Source of the DNA: Rhizobiaceae bacterium
GTDB lineage: Bacteria > Pseudomonadota > Alphaproteobacteria > Rhizobiales > Rhizobiaceae
Assembly (NCBI GenBank): GCA_017643025.1
Contig: JAEPOG010000005.1
Location: forward strand, 248,001-312,000
Direction: 5' to 3'
DNA length: 64,000 nucleotides
Shown here: positions 27,202-35,267 of the stretch, piece by piece
How the letters are laid out: each line of letters opens with the position of its first letter
How positions within the stretch are numbered: position 1 is the stretch's first letter
Made by a program: the position numbers and the translations under genes
Notes under the pieces: generated by a model
What the model was told of the DNA's origin: nothing
Seen by the model: the letters and a program-made list of their open reading frames with translations, nothing else
Databases searched by the model: none

Positions 27202-28018
27202 GGAACCCTCAGGGATCGGCGCGCTGCTCCGCGAAGGCTTGCTGCTTTCGGCCGGCGCAGTCTTGCGCAACCCGCTTGCCGTAGGCGGCACGACGGCCTT
27301 CCTAGTTGCCTTCGGCTTCGTCTCGGCGAACGCACTCTGGTATCAGCCGCACTTCCACGACGGCGCCTTCTTTTCGACGCGCACGCCTGTCGTTTCGCCT
27401 GTGCTCGAGGAACGCCGCCTGCCGGCTCCGGAGGCGATGTTGCGCGCGCCGGCGCCCATTCCTCAACAACTGGAGCGGCCACCGGATCCGCAGCCGACGG
27501 AAAGCATCCAGCCTCAAGTTACGGTTCTGCCCGGCGACGCGACGGTGGCGCGCGTGCAGATGACACTGAGGGGGCTTGATCTGTACCGGGGGGAAGTCGA
27601 CGGCCTGCCCGGACCCCAGACGAGCGCCGCAGTCACCGCCTACCAGCGCATTGTCGGCCTGGCTCAGACAGGTGAGATCGACGGCGCCGTGCTCGCCCAA
27701 TTGGGCATCGAGACCGCATCGATCGATCCCGGACAAGTGGCGGCGCTTCCCGACCCGGCGACGTCAGAGCAGCTCCCAATTCCGGCGCCTCGTCCGCAGG
27801 CTCGGGCAGAAGCTGCTGCCGCACCCGATCCGCAGGTTGTGAAGATTCAGGCTGGATTGCGCGCCTTCGGCAATGACGGCATCGAACTGGATGGCCGGGT
27901 GGGTAATCAGACGAGGCGCGCCATCGAGGAGTTCCAGTCGCTTTTCGGCCTGCCGGTCACCGGCAAACCAGACGACCTCGTCTTCGCCAAGATGCGCGAG
28001 ATCGGGCTCACCGATTGA
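27176..28018 (+). CDS. Membrane-anchored protein with two peptidoglycan-binding domains
   Basis: This 280-residue protein has a hydrophobic segment near residues 27-50, a Pro-rich linker, and two PG_binding_1 domains: one around residues 122-165 (VDGLPGPQTSAAVTAYQRIV) and one around 222-275 (ELDGRVGNQTRRAIEEFQ). Such modules bind the cell wall in the periplasm. The ATG at 27176 has AAGGA upstream and overlaps the kinase gene. Coupling to a membrane kinase suggests it may report on or tether to the wall, but that is inference. Confidence 0.85.
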   Translation: MRQSARQLEEPSGIGALLREGLLLSAGAVLRNPLAVGGTTAFLVAFGFVSANALWYQPHFHDGAFFSTRTPVVSPVLEERRLPAPEAMLRAPAPIPQQLERPPDPQPTESIQPQVTVLPGDATVARVQMTLRGLDLYRGEVDGLPGPQTSAAVTAYQRIVGLAQTGEIDGAVLAQLGIETASIDPGQVAALPDPATSEQLPIPAPRPQARAEAAAAPDPQVVKIQAGLRAFGNDGIELDGRVGNQTRRAIEEFQSLFGLPVTGKPDDLVFAKMREIGLTD

Positions 28019-28048
28019 GCGGCTCATGATCAAGGAGCGCCCGCTGCA

Positions 28049-28396
28049 GTGCGTGTAACGTCCGAATTCTGGGTATCGGCGCTGATCCGTCGGATTCAGA
28101 AGGATGGCGGTTTCGCTGCGGTAATCAGGCGAGGCGCGACGGAAGCTGGAGCAATTTTCCTGGTCCAGCGTACCCGCCTGGGCGATTTGCTCCTTTACGG
28201 ACCCGCGCCGCAGGCGGACTACGACGAGGCCCGGCCGATGGAGAGGCGATTCGCTCTGTTGGTGCGGTCTCACTCCCAGAGCGATATCGACGTCAGGCTC
28301 GAGCGCGAGATGCGCTTCGACCCTGATGTCTGGATTGTCGAGCTGGAAGTCGAGGAGACGATGCTTTCCGGGATGGTCGAGATTACGACGCTCTGA
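28049..28396 (+). CDS. DUF1491 family protein
   Basis: This 115-residue protein matches the DUF1491 family, with SEFWVSALIRRI, the GAIFLVQRT segment and a C-terminal RFDPDVWIVELEVEE. Function unknown; no signal or membrane segment is seen. The start is a GTG at 28049 with AAGGAG at 28032-28037. The next gene is convergent and overlaps its 3' end by 14 bases. Confidence 0.8.
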   Translation: MRVTSEFWVSALIRRIQKDGGFAAVIRRGATEAGAIFLVQRTRLGDLLLYGPAPQADYDEARPMERRFALLVRSHSQSDIDVRLEREMRFDPDVWIVELEVEETMLSGMVEITTL

Positions 28397-29405
28397 GCAC
28401 TCTGTTCCGTTCCGTATCGTTCGCAGGCTCTTCCATCTCGACCGGCTCCCAATCGCGGGCATGGGCCGCGCGGCGGCGAATGTCGCGCTCCCGCCAGGCC
28501 GTGATTTCGCGGCGGGCGGTGGCAAGTTCGATACGCCGGAACTGCTCGACAAAACCGCGCACGTTCTCGTGCCCGACAAATCCGAGCGGGTAGGTGAGGG
28601 CGGCGATCAGGAACGCCTGTTCGACCGGCAGGTCGAGCGCACGCAGCGCGAGCACAAGGCCGGGCGCATCATCTTCGCCTAGTGTCTGCGCGGCGCCGAA
28701 GCTCAGGTCGAGTGCATCGGCGAGGGCCGTGTGGAACAGCGGGTGCGAGCCGGTGAGCGCGGTCGACAGCAGCTTGCGGTATGAGGCGGACGCAGCGCGC
28801 CAGTCGAACGGTTCGGGTGCTGGTGCAGGCAGGCGCTCCGGGTCAGCCGGACGCATCATGCCGCGCAGCTGCTCGCGCACCTGTTCTGCGGCGTCGCCTG
28901 TCGTTGCCTGACCCGCCGCCGCAGGCTTGGGCATTTGGGTTGAGACGGGGTCAGTTGATTTTGCCTTGTCGGCAGGCACCGAAGAGGGGTCGATAGCCGC
29001 GCCCAGCGCCGTGACCAGCCTGGCGATGTTCGTGTTCAGGTTCGGGCGGCGACCGATAGCGCGCGCGTGACCAAGGCCGTGACGGCCGATGAGCCCGATC
29101 AGATCGACGTCGCTGAGATTGGCCGATCGGATGAGCAGTGGAGCAGAGATTTCCGGCGCTTCGTCGGCGAGCCGGCGAATGAGCATCGTTGGATGCGTGC
29201 CGGCCTCGGAGAGGGCTGCGGCGGCGAAGCGGCGCGCCTCCACGGAGACAAGCGGCAGCAGTGGCAGGGTGAGGTCGTCGAGGCGGGCGGCATCCCGCTT
29301 TGTCGGGCGCAATTGGGCGCAATAGGCCGATACTGCCGAGCGGAACAGGCGTTCCGTTCTGACGCTCTTGTCCTTCTTGTCCTGCGTTGGTGAGATTGAG
29401 GCCAC
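28383..29405 (-). CDS. DUF2336 family helical repeat protein
   Basis: This 340-residue protein belongs to DUF2336, an alphaproteobacterial family of helical, HEAT-like repeats. Typical elements are LPLLPLVSVEARRFAAAALSE, LIRSANLSDVDLIGLIGRHG and AIGRRPNLNTNIARLVTALG. It has no membrane segment. Its function is not known to me; helical repeats suggest protein binding. A near-consensus CtrA box lies 98 bases upstream of its start. Its stop overlaps the convergent DUF1491 gene. Confidence 0.75.
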   Translation of the reverse strand: MASISPTQDKKDKSVRTERLFRSAVSAYCAQLRPTKRDAARLDDLTLPLLPLVSVEARRFAAAALSEAGTHPTMLIRRLADEAPEISAPLLIRSANLSDVDLIGLIGRHGLGHARAIGRRPNLNTNIARLVTALGAAIDPSSVPADKAKSTDPVSTQMPKPAAAGQATTGDAAEQVREQLRGMMRPADPERLPAPAPEPFDWRAASASYRKLLSTALTGSHPLFHTALADALDLSFGAAQTLGEDDAPGLVLALRALDLPVEQAFLIAALTYPLGFVGHENVRGFVEQFRRIELATARREITAWRERDIRRRAAHARDWEPVEMEEPANDTERNRVLRAS

Positions 29406-29502
29406 GGAAACTACCCGACGAACGCTGATTCAACTCTGGACACCCGGCCCGCCAGACGTCGGCAAGTTCGATGCCCCGGTGCTGAAAACTAAGCGAAATT
29501 TG

Positions 29503-29518
29503 TTAGCAAGCTGTTAAC
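29503..29518. promoter_or_regulatory. Candidate CtrA-binding site
   Basis: TTAG-CAAGCTG-TTAAC matches the CtrA box TTAA-N7-TTAA(C) with one mismatch. It sits between the divergent DUF2336 gene and the small gene at 29618. TTAA is rare in this GC-rich sequence, which makes the match more notable, but it remains a motif match only. Confidence 0.4.
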
Positions 29519-29617
29519 CCTGTGATGCGCTTACTTTGCGTGAAAAGCGTGGTGTTTCTTGCGTTGCGTGGGCATTCCCTCCCTCCCTCCCGCTCGTCGA
29601 TGGAGAAACGCAGAACG

Positions 29618-29821
29618 ATGGCGGTCATTATTTCAATTCGGTCCCACCCCCATTGGGGTGAGCAGCGCGCAGCCGGCGCGAGCGGCGGCGATGCGTCGAT
29701 CGTGATCTTTCCGGGTATCAGATACGAACGGCCTGACGACGAAGCGGCAAGCAATGGCAAGCCGGCTGGTCCAGCGACAAGCAAGTCGTCGGTACGCGGA
29801 CGCAGGAAGACCGGCGGCTGA
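29618..29821 (+). CDS. Small hypothetical protein
   Basis: This 67-residue protein is not assigned to a family. It has a beta-like start MAVIISIRSHPHWGEQ, a second conserved-looking core SIVIFPGIRYERPDD, and a basic tail ending SSVRGRRKTGG. The frame is open from 29522, but ATG at 29618 with GGAG just upstream gives the more natural start. It ends seven bases from the convergent DUF1254 gene. I consider it probably real because the sequence has a defined hydrophobic core and the gap is otherwise unexplained. Confidence 0.5.
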   Translation: MAVIISIRSHPHWGEQRAAGASGGDASIVIFPGIRYERPDDEAASNGKPAGPATSKSSVRGRRKTGG

Positions 29822-29828
29822 ATTCCGA

Positions 29829-30371
29829 TCAGTTGGGCGTGCAGGCTACGCCTGACAGGAACGAGTCGATTGCGCTGCTCCAGGTCGGGTCCGGCACGAA
29901 CGCGCGGACAACAACGATACCTTCCGACAGGTCAGCCTCGACGAATACCGATTCCACGAAACTCTCGGGCAGCGTCTTGCGCACCTCGATGGTCTGGACG
30001 GGCGTCAGCACGACGAAGTTCACCTGTCCGTCGGGCGCGGTGCGGTCATTGAAGCTGTAGATATTCTGCCCGTTGCGGTCGTAGACTGACATTGACCAGA
30101 ACGGCACGGTGCCTTCGGCGTCGACATGCAGCACACCGTCGGCGAGGTCGAAGCGGCAGGCAACGGCTGAAAACAGGGGATCGACAGAACGGACCAGAGG
30201 CGTCGTGGCTCCGGACCCGCCGATCCGGGTGGTCTCGTAATAACCCGACGAGCGCGAAAGCAGGGACCATGCATCGCGCTCGGTGTAGTAGGGCAGGAGC
30301 ATGAGCACCGCGATATGAACGATGCCCGCGCCGACGACGCCCAGCAGGAGCGCATGCGCGAACCTAGTCAT
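29829..30371 (-). CDS. DUF1254-type membrane-anchored protein (short form)
   Basis: This 180-residue protein has an N-terminal membrane segment (MTRFAHALLLGVVGAGIVHI) and a periplasmic domain with DPLFSAVACRFDLADGVLHV, PFWSMSVYDRNGQNIYSFNDR and VVLTPVQTIEVRKTLPE. These blocks fit the DUF1254 region. It begins inside the end of the upstream DUF1214-type gene, overlapping by eight bases, so the two probably form a complex. In many other bacteria DUF1254 and DUF1214 occur in one longer protein. Function unknown. Confidence 0.7.
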   Translation of the reverse strand: MTRFAHALLLGVVGAGIVHIAVLMLLPYYTERDAWSLLSRSSGYYETTRIGGSGATTPLVRSVDPLFSAVACRFDLADGVLHVDAEGTVPFWSMSVYDRNGQNIYSFNDRTAPDGQVNFVVLTPVQTIEVRKTLPESFVESVFVEADLSEGIVVVRAFVPDPTWSSAIDSFLSGVACTPN

Positions 30372-30948
30372 CGCAGCCGACCCTGAGCACCTGCGGCAGC
30401 GAAATCTCAAAGACGCGCGAGGACGTAGCCGCCGGTGTGTCGTAGAGCGTCAGCACGAATTGCATCGGTCCGCTGCCGGAAAGGCCGAGCCAGTTGCCGG
30501 GCGCCGGGTGGGGGCTCGCGGTGATACTGATCGCGCCGTCGACAGTGCGCAGCATCTCCTGCGAGTGAAGCGCCGGAATTCGGCGCACGGTCGGTGGCAG
30601 CACGACGCGCTGGTCGTCGGCTGCGTAGAGGGTCCAGAAACGGGCGGAAGGGATTTCCCCCTCGATCTGGTAGGTGCAGCGGCGGCGCAGCCTGTTGCCC
30701 GAGGTATCCTGCTGCGCGACAAAGGTAATGCCCTCTGCGCGGCCGAGTGACAGCCCGCCTTCGCGCGCGAAACGCGCCTTGGAGTATGTATCGGCATGCG
30801 GCGTTCCGACATCGGGGAACGCGGTCCAACCGCTGATCACCACAGCGCCGATGCCTTCGCTGGCGCTAAGCGCCAGCCACACGCTGGCCGCACCGCCACC
30901 GATGGATATCGCGAGAACGACTGCTGTCAGGAAGATGGCTCGGATCAT
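30364..30948 (-). CDS. DUF1214-type membrane-anchored protein (short form)
   Basis: This 194-residue protein has an N-terminal membrane segment (MIRAIFLTAVVLAISIGGGA) and a periplasmic part ending in a DUF1214-like domain: ARFWTLYAADDQ, AISITASPHPAPGNWLGLSG and MQFVLTLYDTPAA. ATG at 30948 was chosen because it starts directly at the hydrophobic segment; the frame is open upstream to 31107. It lies 85 bases after the penicillin-binding protein gene on the same strand and overlaps the DUF1254 gene, so the three may be cotranscribed. Function unknown. Confidence 0.75.
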   Translation of the reverse strand: MIRAIFLTAVVLAISIGGGAASVWLALSASEGIGAVVISGWTAFPDVGTPHADTYSKARFAREGGLSLGRAEGITFVAQQDTSGNRLRRRCTYQIEGEIPSARFWTLYAADDQRVVLPPTVRRIPALHSQEMLRTVDGAISITASPHPAPGNWLGLSGSGPMQFVLTLYDTPAATSSRVFEISLPQVLRVGCDD

Positions 30949-31033
30949 GCTTCGCCCGCACTCGAAGTCGCTCCGAATAACCCGTTCGGCAAGCTGCGGG
31001 CAAGCGGCAAGAGGCTGGATGCTCCGGGTGCGG

Positions 31034-33214
31034 TCAGTTCGAGCCCGACGGGCCCGTCGGGGCTGGCTCCTGCAGCGCCGACAACGTCTCCGGCTGGGCT
31101 GGCACATCCATCGGCGGTGTCGTGCGGAAGACCTCCGACATTTCGCGCAGGAACTCGGTGGTCGCCGAAGACATGACCGGTGGCCGCTCTAGCGCGTCGA
31201 CATCATCGTCACGCGGTTTGGCCCGGGCGACCCCGATGGGTGCGACGAATGGATCGTCGATGCCCGGAATCGGTTTCAGCTCGGTGTTCTGGTGCGCGTA
31301 GGTCATCAGGCGCTGCCAGGTCATGGCCGGCAGCGAGCCGCCTGTCATGTTGCGCGTTTCGGAAAAGTCGTCATTGCCGAGCCAGACAGCAGCAGTGAAG
31401 TTGCCGGTGTAACCGACGAACCAGGCATCGCGATATGCCTGGGTGGTGCCGGTCTTGCCGGCTGCGCGGATGCCGTCAAGCGCTGCGCGCCGGCCAGTGC
31501 CCCATTCGGGTACTTGCACAAGGATGCTGTTCATGCTCGCGACGGTGCTTTCCTTGAGCACCCGGTGCGGCGGCGGCGCATCCTTCTGGAAGTCGTAGAG
31601 AACCTCGCCCGCGTGGGAGACAAGCTGCGAAATACCGTGACGGGTGCCGGCAATGCCGCCATTGGCGAGCGTTAGATAACCCGTCGCCTGATCCATGACC
31701 GTCACGCTGGAAGTGCCGAGCACCATCGTCTTGTGGCTCTCGACAGGGGACTCGACGCCCATCGCGTATGCGATATCGCGAATCGGTTTGATGCCGAGGT
31801 GATCCTTGGCGAGGCGGACGGGCACCGTGTTGATGGACTTTACGAGCGCCGTCGTCAGCGTCATGCGGCCCGAATATCCGCGCGTGTAGTTCTTCGGCGA
31901 CCAGCCGCCCCAGCTGATCGGGCCGTCGGATATGACCGATTCGGGCGTGAGGCCCGCTTCCATCGCCGCCGTATAGACATATGGCTTGAACGACGACCCG
32001 GTCTGGCGCAGCGCCTTGGTGGCGCGGTTGAACTGACTGGCGCCGTAATCGCGTCCACCGACCATGGCGCGCACGGCGCCATTGTTGTCGAGCACGACGA
32101 TGGCGCCTTCGGAGACGCCGTAGCTCTGGCCGTGCTGGCGCAGATTGTATTCGAGCGATTCTTCGGCCGCGCGCTGGATGCCCATGTCGATGGTGGTGCG
32201 CGCAATCAGGGAGTGGTTTCGTATCTTCAGCTTCGCTGCGGCGAGCTTCACTTCGTCGAAGGCCCAGTCGAGGAAATAGTCCGGGCTCTCCTGATCGCCG
32301 CGGTCGACGGGCGTTGCGGGGCGCAGGCGCGCCGAGAGCACCTGGCCTTCCGTCATGTAGCCTGCTTCGACCATGGCAGAGAGCACGATATTGGCTCGTT
32401 CGCGCGCCGCCGGCAGGTTGACGTGCGGCGCATAGCGGGCCGGGGCCTTGAACAGACCGGCGAGCATGGCGGCCTCGGCGACGGAGACATCGGTGATCGG
32501 CTTGTCGAAATAGAAGTCGGCCGCTGCCGCGATGCCGAACGTGCCGCCGCCCATATAGGCGCGGTCGAGATAGAGCTGCAGGATCTCGCGCTTGGTGAGG
32601 TTCATCTCGAGCCAGAGCGCGAGAAAGGCTTCCTTGATCTTGCGCTCGACGGTGCGCTCGTTGGTGAGGAAGAGGTTCTTCGCCAGCTGCTGGGTGAGTG
32701 TCGAACCGCCCTGCACGACTTGGTTGGCGCGCACGTTCTGCGCCAGCGCGCGGGCAAGGCCGAGGAAATCGATGCCGAAATGCTCGTAGAAGCGCCTGTC
32801 CTCGGTGGCGAGCACGGCATTGACCACGTGCTCTGGCAGTTCTTCAACAGGAAGCGAATCGCGCTGGATGATGCCGCGCTGGCCAATCTCGTTGCCGTAG
32901 CGGTCTAGGAAGGTGACGGCGTATTCGCCCTGGCTTTTCCAGTCGCCGGCGGTTTCCTCGAATGCGGGCAGCGCCAGCGCGAACATCAGCACCGCGCCGG
33001 CCGTGCCGAGCGTCATGCCTTCGCTGGCGAGCTCGAAGAAGGCGCGGCGGAAGCCGGTGAAGCTGAAGCGGCGGAAGAAGATGGTGATCGATTCCCACAT
33101 CTCCGCCAGCCTGAAGCCGGCATCATAGAGGGTGGAATCAAGCCACGCGTCGAGCTCCAGCAGCCGCGTGGCGCGCGGACCCTTTCGCTTTTTCGGCTCG
33201 AACGGATTTTCCAT
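31034..33214 (-). CDS. Class A penicillin-binding protein (PBP1A family)
   Basis: This 726-residue bifunctional enzyme polymerises and cross-links peptidoglycan. It has a cytoplasmic basic start, one membrane helix (about residues 68-90), a GT51 transglycosylase domain with ATEDRRFYEHFGID and GGSTLTQQLAKNLFL, and a transpeptidase domain with SxxK in TGSSFKPY, SxN in KSINTVPV and KTG in GKTGTTQAY. The C terminus is a Pro-rich, disordered-looking tail. ATG at 33214 was preferred over the upstream ATG at 33283 because homologues start near MENPFEPKKRKG. It is divergent from the GTA cluster, across a 335-base spacer. Confidence 0.9.
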   Translation of the reverse strand: MENPFEPKKRKGPRATRLLELDAWLDSTLYDAGFRLAEMWESITIFFRRFSFTGFRRAFFELASEGMTLGTAGAVLMFALALPAFEETAGDWKSQGEYAVTFLDRYGNEIGQRGIIQRDSLPVEELPEHVVNAVLATEDRRFYEHFGIDFLGLARALAQNVRANQVVQGGSTLTQQLAKNLFLTNERTVERKIKEAFLALWLEMNLTKREILQLYLDRAYMGGGTFGIAAAADFYFDKPITDVSVAEAAMLAGLFKAPARYAPHVNLPAARERANIVLSAMVEAGYMTEGQVLSARLRPATPVDRGDQESPDYFLDWAFDEVKLAAAKLKIRNHSLIARTTIDMGIQRAAEESLEYNLRQHGQSYGVSEGAIVVLDNNGAVRAMVGGRDYGASQFNRATKALRQTGSSFKPYVYTAAMEAGLTPESVISDGPISWGGWSPKNYTRGYSGRMTLTTALVKSINTVPVRLAKDHLGIKPIRDIAYAMGVESPVESHKTMVLGTSSVTVMDQATGYLTLANGGIAGTRHGISQLVSHAGEVLYDFQKDAPPPHRVLKESTVASMNSILVQVPEWGTGRRAALDGIRAAGKTGTTQAYRDAWFVGYTGNFTAAVWLGNDDFSETRNMTGGSLPAMTWQRLMTYAHQNTELKPIPGIDDPFVAPIGVARAKPRDDDVDALERPPVMSSATTEFLREMSEVFRTTPPMDVPAQPETLSALQEPAPTGPSGSN

Positions 33215-33375
33215 GCGCTGCTGCGTACCCCAATCTACCCGGCAGAAGCTGAATTCAGGAAACCGGCTATTTCGGGGCGTCATCCCGGCCGGCCGGCTCG
33301 GACTCTTCCCGATTTTTGACCCAGCGACAAGGGGAAAGGGGCATGATGGTTACGCTCGAAATTGATCTGACAATT

Positions 33376-33421
33376 TTCCTAGGAATTTTTTCTTGACACC
33401 GTGACGGTCCTCGTGTAGGGT
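33376..33421 (+). promoter_or_regulatory. Promoter and candidate operators of the GTA cluster
   Basis: TTGACA (33393-33398) and TAGGGT (33416-33421) are separated by 17 bases, the best sigma70-like promoter in the window. A perfect palindrome TTCCTAGGAA (33376-33385) lies eight bases upstream of the -35 element, and CCGT-G-ACGG (33399-33407) lies in the spacer. Transcription would begin about 120 bases before the small terminase gene. The rest of the gap 33215-33549 shows no gene. Confidence 0.6.
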
Positions 33422-33549
33422 TCAGCTATCGTCCAAGAATTGCGGCTGAAGTGCTGCGGCCCGATGGTGAGTCGGCGCGCTGAGATCGCCGCCGACGCAG
33501 GTGCAACGTCATCTGCTTCAACAATTTCAAACAAGGTCCGGAGACTTCG

Positions 33550-34032
33550 ATGGCGTCAGCCCGCACCGCTGCCGCGTGGGCTTCCATGCGCGCGCTGTTC
33601 GAGGGCGCGGCGCCTGACATTGCGCAACTGGCTGCGATCTCGGGCCGACAGGTCGATACCATCCGGCGGCGCGCTGCCCGCGAGGGATGGCGCGCATTGG
33701 CCGACAACACAGACGGCATCTCGCAGGCCGAGCGGGTCGTCAGGCTGGCCAACCAGATGATTGATGAGATGGAGGCGATCCAGAAGGACGGCAAAGGCGG
33801 CGTCTACGACAAGGCGCGGATCGAGACCGTGGCGGCGCTGATGCGCGCGGTCGAGAAGGCCGGCGAGATCGTCGGCGCGGAGGCAGGCATGCAAGAACAA
33901 CAGAAAAAGACTGATGCCGACAAAGCCGACATCCTGCGCAGGATCGACGAGCGGATCGTCGAGCTTGCCCGGTTCTTCGCCGATGAAATCGTGGCCGGGC
34001 GCGCTGACCCCGGACGAGGGGGTGCAGGTTGA
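33550..34032 (+). CDS. GTA small terminase-like protein (gp1)
   Basis: This 160-residue protein occupies the g1 position. It has an N-terminal DNA-binding helix-turn-helix (AAISGRQVDTIRRRAAREGW, then RALADNTDGI, residues 30-58) and a long helical C-terminal part, as expected for a small terminase that selects DNA for packaging. GGAG lies seven bases upstream of the ATG. In RcGTA the packaging is non-specific, which fits a weak DNA-recognition role. It overlaps the large terminase gene by 50 bases if that gene starts at 33983. Confidence 0.75.
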   Translation: MASARTAAAWASMRALFEGAAPDIAQLAAISGRQVDTIRRRAAREGWRALADNTDGISQAERVVRLANQMIDEMEAIQKDGKGGVYDKARIETVAALMRAVEKAGEIVGAEAGMQEQQKKTDADKADILRRIDERIVELARFFADEIVAGRADPGRGGAG

Positions 34033-35257
34033 GGGCGAGTGGTTCGCCCGCGCGATCCGCTGGCAATATCTGTTTCTCGGCGCACCCGACCGGTTGCTGG
34101 TGCTGGGCGGCCGCGGCTCCGGCAAGACGCGGCTTGGCGCGGAATGGGTCAACGGCCATGTGCGCGGCTTCGCGCCGTTTTCGCTGACCCGATACGGACA
34201 GATCGCGCTGGTGGCCGAGACGCTTGGTGACGCACGGGAGGTGATGATTGAGGGGCCGTCCGGCATTGCCACGATCGCGCGCGGCGAGCGGCCAAAATAC
34301 GAGGCGACTCGCAGGCGGCTGGTCTGGCCGAGCGGCGCGGTGGCGCAGGTGTTTTCGGCCGAAGATCCCGACAGTCTGCGCGGCCCGCAGTTCGAAGCGG
34401 TGTGGGCGGATGAGGTCGCCAAGTGGCGGTACGCGGAAGAGACATACGACATGCTGCAATTCGCGCTGCGGCTGGGCGAGCGGCCCAGGCAGATCATCAC
34501 GACCACGCCGAAGCCCGTGCCGATCATCCGGCGGCTGCTGGACGATCCGGCGGTGACGGTACGGCGGCTGCGGACTCATGACAATGCGGGCAATTTGGCG
34601 CCAGGCTTCATCGGCGAACTGGAGCACCGCTATGGCGGCACGCGGCTCGGACGGCAGGAGATCGACGGCGAGCTGATCGAGGACAGGCCGGACGCGCTGT
34701 GGAACCGCGCGGCGCTGGAGGCGCTGCCCGGCGGCGCGCCGCAGGAACTGAAGCGCATCGTCGTTGCGGTCGATCCCTCGGCCACCGGCAAGGCGCGGTC
34801 CGCAGCTTGCGGCATCGTGGTAGCGGGCAAGACGGAGGATGGAAACGCCGTGGTGCTTGCCGATGGAACTGTCGCAGCCGCCAGCCCGTCGGAATGGGCG
34901 GCGAAGGCGGTCAGCCTCTATCACCGCTACAAGGCGGACTGCATCGTGGCCGAAGTGAACCAGGGTGGCGACATGGTGGCGACGGTTGTGCGCATGGTCG
35001 ATCCGGACGTGCCGGTGAAGCCGGTGCGCGCGACCAGAGGCAAATGGGTGCGCGCTGAGCCGGTGGCGGCGCTCTACGAGCAGGGCAGGGTGCGCCACGC
35101 CGCACGGCTGCCCGAGCTGGAGGACGAAATGTGCGACTTCGGTCCCGACGGACTGTCCGGCGGCCGCTCGCCCGACCGCGTCGATGCGCTGGTCTGGGCA
35201 ATCACCGATCTGCTGATCGCGGGGCGCGGACGGCCGCGCGTACGCGACTTCGCCTGA
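33983..35257 (+). CDS. GTA large terminase (gp2)
   Basis: This 424-residue protein is the packaging motor and nuclease. The ATPase part has Walker A GGRGSGKT (residues 42-49) and a Walker B-like QFEAVWADEVAKW. The nuclease half contains IVVAVDPSATGK and SPDRVDALVWAITDLL, with acidic residues that fit an RNase H-like site. The frame is open from 33914, but ATG 33983 gives the more usual N terminus. It corresponds to RcGTA gp2. Confidence 0.9.
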   Translation: MKSWPGALTPDEGVQVEGEWFARAIRWQYLFLGAPDRLLVLGGRGSGKTRLGAEWVNGHVRGFAPFSLTRYGQIALVAETLGDAREVMIEGPSGIATIARGERPKYEATRRRLVWPSGAVAQVFSAEDPDSLRGPQFEAVWADEVAKWRYAEETYDMLQFALRLGERPRQIITTTPKPVPIIRRLLDDPAVTVRRLRTHDNAGNLAPGFIGELEHRYGGTRLGRQEIDGELIEDRPDALWNRAALEALPGGAPQELKRIVVAVDPSATGKARSAACGIVVAGKTEDGNAVVLADGTVAAASPSEWAAKAVSLYHRYKADCIVAEVNQGGDMVATVVRMVDPDVPVKPVRATRGKWVRAEPVAALYEQGRVRHAARLPELEDEMCDFGPDGLSGGRSPDRVDALVWAITDLLIAGRGRPRVRDFA

Positions 35258-35267
35258 GGATAGCGAC

